Below are positions 36,554-44,677 of a stretch of 64,000 nucleotides of DNA, one piece after another. The notes under the pieces are model-generated. The model saw only the letters and a program-made list of their open reading frames with translations, did no database searches and was not told the DNA's origin. The number at the start of each line of letters is the position of its first letter. Positions within the stretch are counted from its first letter, which is position 1. This DNA is from Sphingomonadales bacterium (lineage in GTDB: Bacteria > Bacteroidota > Bacteroidia > Chitinophagales > Chitinophagaceae): contig VHBB01000001.1 in assembly GCA_016872155.1 (NCBI GenBank), positions 217,007 through 281,006 on the forward strand. The letters run 5' to 3'. Position numbers and translations under genes: made by a program.

Positions 36554-37654
36554 ATGCCTGTTCAGCGCGTCGATATCGAAGAGTTTTTATCGTTAGCGGC
36601 TTCTCACCCGGTGTTGGATGTGCGAAGCCCCGGCGAGTTCAAGCATGCACATGTTCCGGGGGCCATATCGTTTCCGCTTTTTACTGATGAGGAACGAAAG
36701 ATCGTCGGCACGACCTACAAACAAAAAAGCAGAGAGGAGGCTATTAAGATCGGGCTGGACTTTTTTGGCCCTACCATGAAAGACAAAGTGGTCGCCGCCG
36801 AAACTATCGCGGCCTCTTTTTATAAAACCGACAATGCCCGTAATACAACCCTGCTCGTTCATTGCTGGCGGGGGGGCATGCGAAGTGCAGCCATTGCCTG
36901 GTTACTCGACCTCTATGGTTTTACCGTTTATACACTAGCCGGGGGCTACAAACGCTATCGTAATTGGGTATTAGAAGAGTTGAGCAAACCCCATTCATTA
37001 CGAGTGATTGGAGGATACACCGGATCAGGTAAGACAGAATTATTACAAGCACTGGCAACGGCGGGCCAACCGGTGATCAATCTTGAAAAACTCGCCTCAC
37101 ATAAGGGATCTGCTTTTGGAAGCATTGGTCAACCCGCGCAACCCGGGCAAGAACAATTCGAAAATAAATTGGCCCTGGCATTACGTTCACTTCGCACAAC
37201 ATTTTCTGTTGATACTATCGCACCCTCTTCGGTACACGATGTGGATGGCGACTTACCGCCCATTTGGATCGAAGACGAATCACAGCGCATTGGGTTGGTC
37301 AATCTTCCCACTGCATTTTGGACTACGCTGCGCCAGGCGCCTGTTTATTTTTTAGAGATCCCTTTTGAGGAACGACTCAGTCATATCGTGGCTGAATATG
37401 GGGCGCTAGATAAAACGGCATTGATCGATGCCACCACCCGAATTACCAAAAAGTTAGGTCACCTACAAGCTCAACAGGTAACCGACCTGATCACCGAGAA
37501 CAACATCAAGGCCGCCTTCGACATTTTATTGCGTTACTACGATAAACTCTACGCCAAGTCGCTGCAAAATCGCAAGTCGTTAGAAAAACAACTCACCATT
37601 ATTCCTTCTACGAAGACCGGAGCGGAGAATTTACGGCTGGTGTTGAAAGGCTAG
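36554..37654 (+). CDS. mnmH: tRNA 2-selenouridine synthase
   Basis: Replaces sulfur of 2-thiouridine at tRNA position 34 with selenium, using selenophosphate. The 366 residues contain an N-terminal rhodanese domain (about 5-130) with LDVRSPGEFKHAHVPGAISFP and the active-site Cys in VHCWRGGMRSAA near 98, then a P-loop domain (about 150-350) with GGYTGSGKTELL near 155. This two-domain plan defines MnmH/SelU. Its partner selD is 715 bp downstream, separated by a mazEF module. With no selA/selB in view, wobble selenation may be the main use of selenium. Confidence 0.95.
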   Translation: MPVQRVDIEEFLSLAASHPVLDVRSPGEFKHAHVPGAISFPLFTDEERKIVGTTYKQKSREEAIKIGLDFFGPTMKDKVVAAETIAASFYKTDNARNTTLLVHCWRGGMRSAAIAWLLDLYGFTVYTLAGGYKRYRNWVLEELSKPHSLRVIGGYTGSGKTELLQALATAGQPVINLEKLASHKGSAFGSIGQPAQPGQEQFENKLALALRSLRTTFSVDTIAPSSVHDVDGDLPPIWIEDESQRIGLVNLPTAFWTTLRQAPVYFLEIPFEERLSHIVAEYGALDKTALIDATTRITKKLGHLQAQQVTDLITENNIKAAFDILLRYYDKLYAKSLQNRKSLEKQLTIIPSTKTGAENLRLVLKG

Positions 37655-37703
37655 CTTTTAATTACTTTCTGATCGGCGAAAAGCCTGTCGTTTTTTTGTC
37701 GTA

Positions 37704-37721
37704 AAAAGGGGTTGCCCTTTT
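37704..37721 (+). terminator. Weak hairpin after mnmH
   Basis: AAAAGGG (37704-37710), loop GTTG, CCCTTTT (37715-37721): a seven-pair stem ending in four Ts. It may separate mnmH transcription from mazEF. Confidence 0.45.
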
Positions 37722-37726
37722 GAACT

Positions 37727-37753
37727 AATTGTAATAACTTTGTAATTACAATT
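37727..37753 (+). promoter_or_regulatory. mazEF promoter with overlapping operator
   Basis: A perfect 9-bp inverted repeat, AATTGTAAT (37727-37735) and ATTACAATT (37745-37753), flanks an exact -7 box TAACTTTG (37735-37742). A nested 12-bp palindrome TTGTAATTACAA occupies 37740-37751. The repeat ends 7 nt before mazE. MazE-type antitoxins autorepress by binding palindromes at their own promoter, and this layout matches that. Confidence 0.7.
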
Positions 37754-37760
37754 TAATCAC

Positions 37761-38006
37761 ATGGAAGTCTCCTTGATCTCTATCGGCAACTCAAAGGGCA
37801 TTCGCCTGCCGAAAACCATTCTCGAAAAATATCAATTTCAAAACACGTTAGAGCTGGTATTTGAAAAAGAGTACATCATTTTAAAACCCAGAAAAAACCC
37901 GCGTGCCGGCTGGGAAAAATCATTTCAAAAAATGCATGAAAAAGCGGATGATAAACTGCTTCTCCCTGCTATTTTTAAGGACGAAGAATTGGACGAATGG
38001 AAATAA
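37761..38006 (+). CDS. mazE: MazE-like antitoxin (AbrB/SpoVT fold)
   Basis: An 81-residue protein whose first ~45 residues form a swapped-hairpin DNA-binding domain: LISIGNSKGIRLPKTILEKYQF and LVFEKEYIILKP. The acidic C-terminus (EKADDKLLLPAIFKDEELDEW) is the usual toxin-binding tail. It would neutralise MazF and repress the operon via the operator upstream. The mazF start overlaps its last ten bases, so the two are translationally coupled. Confidence 0.9.
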   Translation: MEVSLISIGNSKGIRLPKTILEKYQFQNTLELVFEKEYIILKPRKNPRAGWEKSFQKMHEKADDKLLLPAIFKDEELDEWK

Positions 38007-38320
38007 AGCAGTACCAGGTCGCCTTAGTTAACCTTGAGCCCACCATTGGGCGAGAGATCAGAAAAACGCGACCCTGTGTTATCATTTCCCCCAACGAAAT
38101 GAACAACTTCTTGGAAACGCTCATCATTGCCCCAATGACCACTGCTACAAAAGATTATCCTACACGCGTTGGGGTTCGATTTAATAAAAGAAAAGGAAGT
38201 GTCGCTCTTGACCAGATCAGAACAATAGACAAGAAAAGAATTATTAAAACATACAACAGCCTGTCTCAAAAAGAAATATTGAACGTAAAATCCATTTTGC
38301 ACGAAATGCTGGTTTTATAA
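37997..38320 (+). CDS. mazF: MazF/PemK-family mRNA interferase toxin
   Basis: A 107-residue CcdB/MazF-fold endoribonuclease that cleaves mRNA at short motifs. Features: KQYQVALVNLEPTIGREIRKTRPCVIIS (residues 4-31, with the catalytic-loop Arg pair), LETLIIAPMTTATKDYPTRV near 38-57 and SVALDQIRTIDKKRI near 70. Overlaps mazE by 10 nt. The pair is inserted between mnmH and selD, a place where those two selenium genes would otherwise be adjacent. Confidence 0.92.
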   Translation: MEIKQYQVALVNLEPTIGREIRKTRPCVIISPNEMNNFLETLIIAPMTTATKDYPTRVGVRFNKRKGSVALDQIRTIDKKRIIKTYNSLSQKEILNVKSILHEMLVL

Positions 38321-38369
38321 TTTATGGTTAGACACTCGTTGAACCGCGCCGCGCTATAATCCCCACTCC

Positions 38370-39425
38370 ATGACCACACCCCTACTTACCGAATTTTCTA
38401 AAGGCGGCGGCTGCAGTTGCAAAATTGCGCCACGGGTGCTCGAAGAGATCTTGCATTCGACTATTCAACGCCCGGCCCCTGCGGCCTTGTTGGTAGGCCA
38501 CGAGACCAACGACGACGCGGCGGTCTATGATCTGGGCAATGGTACGGCGCTCATCTCGAGCACCGATTTTTTTTCGCCGCTGGTCAACGATGCATTTACG
38601 TTCGGAAAGATCGCTGCGGCCAATGCCATCAGCGATATCTATGCTATGGGGGGCAAACCATTGATCGCAATCGCGATCTTGGGTTGGCCCGTCGAAAAAT
38701 TGCCGACGGCCATGGCACAACAAGTGATCGAAGGAGGCAGAACTATTTGTGAGCAAGCGGGCATTCCGCTCGCAGGCGGACACAGCATCGACAATCCTGA
38801 GCCCATCTTTGGATTAGCGGTAAGTGGCATTGTTCCTATCGAGAATCTCAAAAAAAACAATACGGCACAAGTGGGCGATTGGCTGCTACTTACCAAACCG
38901 CTGGGAACCGGGGTGCTGGCAAGTGCAGAAAAAAAAGGATTGCTTGATGCAACACAGCAGTCTATGCTATTCGAAGCGCTGTGTTCGCTCAACCAGATCG
39001 GGACCGCACTGGGTGCCATCAAAGGCGTTAGCGCCATCACCGATATAACCGGGTTTGGCCTGATGGGTCATTTGGTAGAGATGGTAAAAGGAAGCAATGC
39101 AAGCGCCGCCATCTACTATGACCGGCTGCCTGTATTACCCAATGTAAAAGAGTTGATCGCCCAACGCGTGTTTCCCGACGCCACTACGCGCAACTGGAGC
39201 GCCTATCAAGATAAAATTCGATTTGAAAAAGGGGTCAATGTAATGGAAGCCTTTACACTGCTTCCCGATCCGCAAACGAATGGCGGATTATTGATTAGTG
39301 TGGCTCCCGATGCCCTCGAAACCGTGCAAGAACTATTTAAAGAACAGGGATACGGCGCACAGATCGAACCCATTGGAAAGATCATCGACCAAGAAGAAAA
39401 GACGCTGATCGTTTACCCGAATTAA
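38370..39425 (+). CDS. selD: Selenide, water dikinase (selenophosphate synthetase)
   Basis: Makes selenophosphate from selenide and ATP, the donor for MnmH. The 351 residues carry the catalytic element GGGCSCKI (residues 12-19) with Cys15 and Cys17 and Lys18, so the enzyme uses Cys rather than selenocysteine. Further: NDDAAVYDLGNG near 48, STDFFSPLVNDAFTFGKIAAANA near 64, AGGHSIDNPEP near 135, and DITGFGLMGHLVEM near 226 with QTNGGLLISV near 303. The stop shares TTAA with the convergent IPExxxVDY gene. Confidence 0.95.
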   Translation: MTTPLLTEFSKGGGCSCKIAPRVLEEILHSTIQRPAPAALLVGHETNDDAAVYDLGNGTALISSTDFFSPLVNDAFTFGKIAAANAISDIYAMGGKPLIAIAILGWPVEKLPTAMAQQVIEGGRTICEQAGIPLAGGHSIDNPEPIFGLAVSGIVPIENLKKNNTAQVGDWLLLTKPLGTGVLASAEKKGLLDATQQSMLFEALCSLNQIGTALGAIKGVSAITDITGFGLMGHLVEMVKGSNASAAIYYDRLPVLPNVKELIAQRVFPDATTRNWSAYQDKIRFEKGVNVMEAFTLLPDPQTNGGLLISVAPDALETVQELFKEQGYGAQIEPIGKIIDQEEKTLIVYPN

Positions 39426-39868
39426 AAAACCAGATTCTCTTTATTTTTTACCTGATCGATGGGTAGCTCTGCCACCAGCTGTACGGCGGCCAGACTACGA
39501 ATGGTTTGAATGGTTTGTTGCAACGAAGCATCGCTTACTTCATCTTCTTTCATTAACCATAAAAAATCGAGGTGCTTGAACTCGGGTAGCAAGAATTCAC
39601 CGTCGAATTTATTATTATAGATATAATGCTCCAGCGATCCGGTGGGTTCGCGGTACTCGTAGACCGAAAAAGAGTATTCGCGCTTTTTATAGATTCGTTT
39701 TATCTCTAACTCGTTGATGCGAAAATCAAGCCCGATCACCTTGTTGAGATGCCAGCAAAACTGATAGCCGCGAATGGGCGCTACAATGCCCAGTAGGCGT
39801 GTTCCCTCGAAGAAAGCTTCGGTGATCAGCGAATTATCGAGCACCAGTTTATTGACCCGCTCTGCCAT
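39422..39868 (-). CDS. IPExxxVDY family protein
   Basis: A 148-residue conserved Bacteroidota protein of unknown function. The family-naming motif appears here as LPEFKHLDFLWLM near residue 93, after a central CWHLNKVIGLDFR and a Lys/Tyr-rich strand (IKRIYKKREYSFSVYEY). No signal peptide or membrane segment. It follows the M28 peptidase gene by 33 nt on the same strand. In other Bacteroidota this family often neighbours central metabolic genes, which is not seen here. Confidence 0.8.
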   Translation of the reverse strand: MAERVNKLVLDNSLITEAFFEGTRLLGIVAPIRGYQFCWHLNKVIGLDFRINELEIKRIYKKREYSFSVYEYREPTGSLEHYIYNNKFDGEFLLPEFKHLDFLWLMKEDEVSDASLQQTIQTIRSLAAVQLVAELPIDQVKNKENLVF

Positions 39869-39901
39869 AGGTTAGTCAATACAAGGTACAACTTATCGAC
39901 A

Positions 39902-41554
39902 TTAGAACTGTATGTCGGCCACCAACTGCTCAGCACCTCGCTGGTAAATGACCTTTACCTGATCGCCTTTTTTAAACTTGCCGAGTGTTTGCATATAGCT
40001 TTCCATAGAGCCGATCTTATAGTCGCCGATCTGCAAGACAATATCGCCGGCACGAATACCGGCTTTTTGTGCCGGGCGACCTTCGCTAACGCCATCCGCT
40101 CTTACCCCGTTGCCGCTATAGGTATAGTCGGGCATAATCCCCATAGAGACACTAAAACGAGCACTGGTAGTCGTTTGCGCTTCGCGGGTCTTTAAAAAAG
40201 CCAGTCGGCCGCTTTTATCGGCTTGGGTAATCAATTGTTCTATATGGCGCAGTATAGAGACCATGCCCTTGTAATTGATACGATCGGCATCATCGCTAGG
40301 CTTATGATAATCGGTATGCAGACCGGTAAAATAGAAAAGCACCGGAATGTCCTTTCTATAAAAAGAAGTATGGTCGCTGGGGCCCGAGCCACTCGAGTCG
40401 ATCTTTACGCTAAAACTTCCTTTTGCGCTACTGTTAATAACAGAAGACCAATAGGGCGAGGTGCCATAGCCGCCAATGGTAACCGTCTTGGTGCTATCGT
40501 TAAGACGACCGACCATGTCCATATTGATCATATAGTTGATCGATTTTAGGTCGATGGTAGGATTCTCAACAAAATGTTTGGAGCCATACAACCCTAACTC
40601 TTCGCCCGAAAAAGCGATGAGTAAATAGTTGTTAGACCGAGCTGCCAACTTTTTTAATTCGTAGCCCAGAGCCAACAAGGTGGCTGTACCACTGGCATTA
40701 TCATCAGCGCCGTTGTGAATGGCGGCTTCTTTTTTCTCGTAACGCGAGTTTCCATCTTCGCCATAGCCTAAATGATCGAAGTGAGCGCCAAGCACCACTG
40801 TGGTGGGGGCACCATTATCTATATATCCGATCACGTTCGCTCCGGTTCTGATTTTATCGGCCAGCGAGGCGCGAGCCGAGATCTCGAGCGAAGCCACCTC
40901 TTGATTGGTAAATGCGGCCACCGCTGTGTGCTTAACATAAAAAACAGGAATGGCCACCGAAGGCAATTTATCTTTTGAATTAAAGCTTAGCTTATCATCG
41001 ATCAAGCTGCTATTATGCCAGAGCAGTGCTGCTGCTCCTTTTTCTTTTGCCTTTGAACTGAACTCGTATATGTAGCCGGGCAGATCAAAATGAGGATTGG
41101 TCTTGTTCTCTTCGAGCACGTCGCGCAGATCGATCAGCCAGGGAGCGCCCATCTCGCGAAGACCCGGTGTTAGTGGAGCGGTTATCGAAGCAGCGGCACT
41201 ATACGGGAACACAAAAAAATCTTTTTCGGGGGTCAGGACTTTATTTGCAATGATCATTTTGCAATCCGGTCCCATCTTTTTTCCCTCGTTCACAGAAAAA
41301 GACTGAAAATATCCATCGGTCCCTTTCGGCACCAGCCCCGCCTTGCTGTATTGGCCGGCAATGTATTCCATAGCCAATTTTTCGCCGGCCGTTCCGGTAC
41401 GACGTCCTTCAAGACGATCATCGGCCAAATAGGTTACAAAGCCTGTCATTGCATTTTGCAGTAACTCATTTTTTTTGGCTAGTCGGCTAGACGCCGAACA
41501 GCCGCTTAGCACAACCAATGAACAGAACAGGGCGCTTTTCATATAGCATTTCAT
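39902..41554 (-). CDS. M28-family zinc aminopeptidase lipoprotein with C-terminal PDZ domain
   Basis: Exported peptidase of about 550 residues. Lipoprotein signal MKSALFCSLVVLSGC (starts at 41554 or 41542 both work); a PA-like inserted domain (about 130-230); an M28 catalytic core with the zinc ligands in GAHFDHLGYG, HNGADDNASGT, FSGEELGLYGS, MINMDMVGR and LHTDYHKPSDD; and a PDZ domain (about 465-548; GRPAQKAGIRAGDIVLQIGDYKI). Likely degrades peptides in the periplasm or at the cell surface. A -7 promoter box precedes it; the IPExxxVDY gene follows. Confidence 0.93.
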   Translation of the reverse strand: MKCYMKSALFCSLVVLSGCSASSRLAKKNELLQNAMTGFVTYLADDRLEGRRTGTAGEKLAMEYIAGQYSKAGLVPKGTDGYFQSFSVNEGKKMGPDCKMIIANKVLTPEKDFFVFPYSAAASITAPLTPGLREMGAPWLIDLRDVLEENKTNPHFDLPGYIYEFSSKAKEKGAAALLWHNSSLIDDKLSFNSKDKLPSVAIPVFYVKHTAVAAFTNQEVASLEISARASLADKIRTGANVIGYIDNGAPTTVVLGAHFDHLGYGEDGNSRYEKKEAAIHNGADDNASGTATLLALGYELKKLAARSNNYLLIAFSGEELGLYGSKHFVENPTIDLKSINYMINMDMVGRLNDSTKTVTIGGYGTSPYWSSVINSSAKGSFSVKIDSSGSGPSDHTSFYRKDIPVLFYFTGLHTDYHKPSDDADRINYKGMVSILRHIEQLITQADKSGRLAFLKTREAQTTTSARFSVSMGIMPDYTYSGNGVRADGVSEGRPAQKAGIRAGDIVLQIGDYKIGSMESYMQTLGKFKKGDQVKVIYQRGAEQLVADIQF

Positions 41555-41575
41555 AGCGAAATCATTTATGGGCTG

Positions 41576-41583
41576 CAAAGTTA
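41576..41583 (-). promoter_or_regulatory. -7 promoter element (TAACTTTG) of the M28 peptidase gene
   Basis: Exact TAnnTTTG on the minus strand, 21 nt from the ATG at 41554; it faces the feoB promoter 64 bp away. Confidence 0.6.
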
Positions 41584-41647
41584 CCAACTACAAAGATGCT
41601 TTGCGCAACAAGACCGAGATTTCGGGCGGGGTTTGCCATTGAGTATC

Positions 41648-41655
41648 TACTTTTG
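41648..41655 (+). promoter_or_regulatory. -7 promoter element (TACTTTTG) of feoB
   Basis: Exact TAnnTTTG, 14 nt upstream of the feoB start. No clear Fur-box palindrome is visible between the divergent genes. Confidence 0.6.
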
Positions 41656-41669
41656 CAACCAATAATAGT

Positions 41670-43781
41670 ATGTTGAACCCCCTTGGTGTCCATATTGCGC
41701 TGGTCGGCAACCCCAACAGTGGAAAAAGTTCGCTTTTTAACTGCCTCACCGGTTTGCAACAGAAAGTGGGCAACTTTCCGGGTGTTACCGTCGATAAAAA
41801 GACCGGGGCGGCCACGATCGGAGGCCTGCAGGCATCCATGATCGACCTGCCCGGGACCTATAGTTTATACCCCCGAAGGCTCGATGAATGGGTTACCTAC
41901 AAGGTGGTGATGAAAGAAGACGAAGAGATCGACCCCGATCTATTGGTGGTGGTGGTCGATGCCAGCAACCTGAAAAGAAATTTACTTTTCTGTACACAGC
42001 TTATCGACCTTAAGCAACCGGTCGTGGTAGCTCTTACCATGATGGACCTGGCCCGTCGCCGCGGCATCAAGATCGACATTGCGGCGCTGGAGCGCGAATT
42101 GGGAGTAGCCGTGGTAGCGGTCGATGCCAGAAAAGGCAAGGGCTTGCAAGAGTTAAAAAAAGCAATAGAACTTACACTGCAAGGCGCGTACAAAGTTCCG
42201 ACCAGAGATTTTATCGATAACTATGCACTGGCACCCATCCCCATTCAAAAAATCAAAGAGGTCCTCTCGGATTGTAGCGATTATAAAGCCATTCATCTGT
42301 TAACGCATCGGGATTCGTTTATAGTACCCGCGCCCGTTCAGCACCAGATCGATGCCATAGAAAAAGAAGGCAGGTTCAATGCCACTAAAACGCAGGCCGA
42401 AGAGATCTTGCAACGCTATGCTCGCATTCGGCAAGTTATGCAGCAAGCCGTTTTAGAACCCGACCCTTTGCAAAAAACGCTGCGCACCGAAAAACTCGAT
42501 GCGGTATTGCTTCATCGCCGCTGGGGATACTTGATCTTACTGACCGTTTTGTTCTTACTTTTTCAAAGCGTCTTTTTGCTCGCGCAGTATCCAATGGACT
42601 GGATCGAAATGGGGTTTGGAAAAGCCGGAGAATGGCTTACGCTGCGACTTCCCACTGGTAAAGTAACCGATCTGCTCGTCAACGGCGTGCTGGCCGGATT
42701 AGGAGGAATCTTAGTGTTTGTACCGCAGATCATGATCTTGTTCGGTATCATTACCCTGCTCGAAGATTCGGGATACATGGCCCGCATTAGTTTTTTGTCT
42801 GACAGGCTGATGCGCAGCGTGGGGCTTAACGGAAAAAGTGTGATGCCCATGATCAGTGGCTTTGCCTGTGCGGTGCCCGCTATTATGAGTGCTCGCAATA
42901 TCGAGAACAGAAAAGAGCGGCTGCTCACCATTCTGATTACTCCGCTTATGAGTTGCTCGGCCCGATTACCGGTTTATACGACCATTACCGGGCTCGTGAT
43001 TCCCAATACCTATTTATTTGGATTTATCAGCTTGCAAGGTCTCGTATTGCTGGCTATGTATATGTTAGGAATCGTAATGGCGATGTTGGTCTCTTATGTC
43101 GCTAACTTGTTTATTAAAATTCAAGAGAAAAGTTTTTTTATTTTAGAACTACCCTCTTACCGGTCTCCTCGCTGGTCTAATCTATTGCCCACCATGCTCA
43201 GCAAGGCCAAGATATTTGTGCTCGATGCCGGAAAGGTCATCATGATCATTTCTCTTGTGCTATGGGGGCTTAGCTCGTACGGCCCGGAGTCTGGTATGCT
43301 GGCAGCGCAGCAACAGTTCGAAGCGGCGCAGCAAAGCGGCTTTACTGCAGCGCAAGCCGAAAGACAATACCAGACCGCCAAACTAGAAAACTCCTACGCC
43401 GGATGGCTCGGAAAAAAAATAGAGCCTGTCATTACCCCGCTCGGGTTTGATTGGAAGATCGGAGTGGCTCTTATAACTTCTTTTGCGGCCCGCGAGGTAT
43501 TTGTAGGAACCATGGCCACTCTCTACAGTGTAGGTGATGAGGGCAGTCACCTGCTTAACGAAAAAATGAAGGCAGCCGTTCGTCCCGATGGAACGCCTGT
43601 ATTTACCTTAGCCACCGGACTTTCGTTAATGATCTTTTATGTATTTGCCATGCAGTGCATGAGCACGCTGGCAGTGGTAAAAAGAGAGACCAAGTCGTGG
43701 AAGTGGCCCGCCATTCAATTGTTCTATATGACCGGGATGGCCTATTTACTTAGTTGGGCCTGTTACTTATTTTTTCGTTGA
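41670..43781 (+). CDS. feoB: Ferrous iron transport protein B
   Basis: GTPase-coupled Fe2+ importer of the inner membrane; 703 residues. Cytosolic G domain: G1 GNPNSGKS (13-20), switch NFPGVTVDKK near 33, G3 DLPGTYSLYP near 58. The G4 position reads TMMD, whereas NxxD is canonical. Membrane part (about 290-700) has Gate motifs with GFACAVPAIMSARNIENRKERLLTILITPLMSCSARLP split by helices, and SFAAREVFVGTMATLY near 608. FeoA is encoded separately at 47.9 kb. The 3' end overlaps the convergent beta-lactamase-like gene by 32 bp. Confidence 0.96.
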   Translation: MLNPLGVHIALVGNPNSGKSSLFNCLTGLQQKVGNFPGVTVDKKTGAATIGGLQASMIDLPGTYSLYPRRLDEWVTYKVVMKEDEEIDPDLLVVVVDASNLKRNLLFCTQLIDLKQPVVVALTMMDLARRRGIKIDIAALERELGVAVVAVDARKGKGLQELKKAIELTLQGAYKVPTRDFIDNYALAPIPIQKIKEVLSDCSDYKAIHLLTHRDSFIVPAPVQHQIDAIEKEGRFNATKTQAEEILQRYARIRQVMQQAVLEPDPLQKTLRTEKLDAVLLHRRWGYLILLTVLFLLFQSVFLLAQYPMDWIEMGFGKAGEWLTLRLPTGKVTDLLVNGVLAGLGGILVFVPQIMILFGIITLLEDSGYMARISFLSDRLMRSVGLNGKSVMPMISGFACAVPAIMSARNIENRKERLLTILITPLMSCSARLPVYTTITGLVIPNTYLFGFISLQGLVLLAMYMLGIVMAMLVSYVANLFIKIQEKSFFILELPSYRSPRWSNLLPTMLSKAKIFVLDAGKVIMIISLVLWGLSSYGPESGMLAAQQQFEAAQQSGFTAAQAERQYQTAKLENSYAGWLGKKIEPVITPLGFDWKIGVALITSFAAREVFVGTMATLYSVGDEGSHLLNEKMKAAVRPDGTPVFTLATGLSLMIFYVFAMQCMSTLAVVKRETKSWKWPAIQLFYMTGMAYLLSWACYLFFR

Positions 43782-44673
43782 CCGGTGCAACCCATTTGTC
43801 GTTAGGCTCAAAATAATTCCACAATAGGGTCGCTACAGAACGCGCTAGCGTCCAGGCTTCGTTATCGTGTGTCCAGCGCTGGTCTTGATTATTCTTGGTA
43901 AAAATGCAAAACACAAATGGTCGGTTAGGGGCATTAACGATCATCGCTTCGCTTCGAGAAGCATTCACGCATCCATTCTTGCTAAATACTTCGATATAAG
44001 GCGGAAAACTTCCCAGCGATTCATCTTCGTCCCAAAAGTTGCGACTCATAGCCCTTAACATCTTTTCGCTGGCATAAGCCGATATCACTTCTTTGCGGTA
44101 GATCTTTTCTAACAAACGGCCCATTTCGGCAGGCGTGGTTTGCCCCCAGCCATACTGTGTGCGATTAGCTTCGCGACCGGGCGTTCTGGAATTTACATAG
44201 GTATTTAAAAGTCCTTGTTGTAGAAGCAACTCATTGATGCGCTTTCCTCCTCCGGCCAGCGATTGCAGCCATAAGCTGGCCGTATTGTCGCTGGTGGTCA
44301 TCATCAACATAATTATTTTTTTGAGTGCAATTTTTTCGCCGTCCTTAAAAGAGCCGAGAATATCTTCTCCTGCATAGAGCAGTGAGTCGCGGTAAACATG
44401 ATTGCTGTCGTAAGAGAGTTGTCCATTATCTACCGCAGCAGTAATACCCAACAAGATGGGCACCTTTACAATGCTGGCCGTCGGAAAAACAGTATCGGCA
44501 TTGTACAGCGACACCCGACCACTGCGCAAGTCCTTTACATAAAGGCCCACCTCTCCTTTAAAGCCTTGCAGGCGCTCGGCAATCTTTGCTTCTAGCTTTT
44601 TATCGTGTAGCTGTGCAAGCAGCGTAGAAGACGCGATCAACCCAACAAACAATAATGCGATAAAGCGTGGCAT
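43750..44673 (-). CDS. Class A beta-lactamase-like serine hydrolase
   Basis: Periplasmic protein of 307 residues with signal peptide MPRFIALLFVGLIASSTLLAQ. Active-site motifs: SxxK in TASIVKVP near 67, SDN in MMTTSDNTASLW near 127, and a third motif KNG (VFSKNGCVN near 233) in place of the usual KTG/KSG. The omega-loop region SRTPGREANR...TTPAEM lacks an obvious ExxLN, the source of the deacylating Glu166 in true class A enzymes. It may therefore be a slow or divergent penicillin-binding hydrolase rather than a strong resistance enzyme. It follows the M20 peptidase gene by 4 nt; the two are probably co-transcribed. Confidence 0.85.
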   Translation of the reverse strand: MPRFIALLFVGLIASSTLLAQLHDKKLEAKIAERLQGFKGEVGLYVKDLRSGRVSLYNADTVFPTASIVKVPILLGITAAVDNGQLSYDSNHVYRDSLLYAGEDILGSFKDGEKIALKKIIMLMMTTSDNTASLWLQSLAGGGKRINELLLQQGLLNTYVNSRTPGREANRTQYGWGQTTPAEMGRLLEKIYRKEVISAYASEKMLRAMSRNFWDEDESLGSFPPYIEVFSKNGCVNASRSEAMIVNAPNRPFVFCIFTKNNQDQRWTHDNEAWTLARSVATLLWNYFEPNDKWVAPVNEKISNRPN

Positions 44674-44677
44674 GTTC

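Noticed and set aside
38403-38430. Selenocysteine in SelD
   Set aside because: The catalytic element reads GGGCSCKI with ordinary Cys codons; no TGA is present there.
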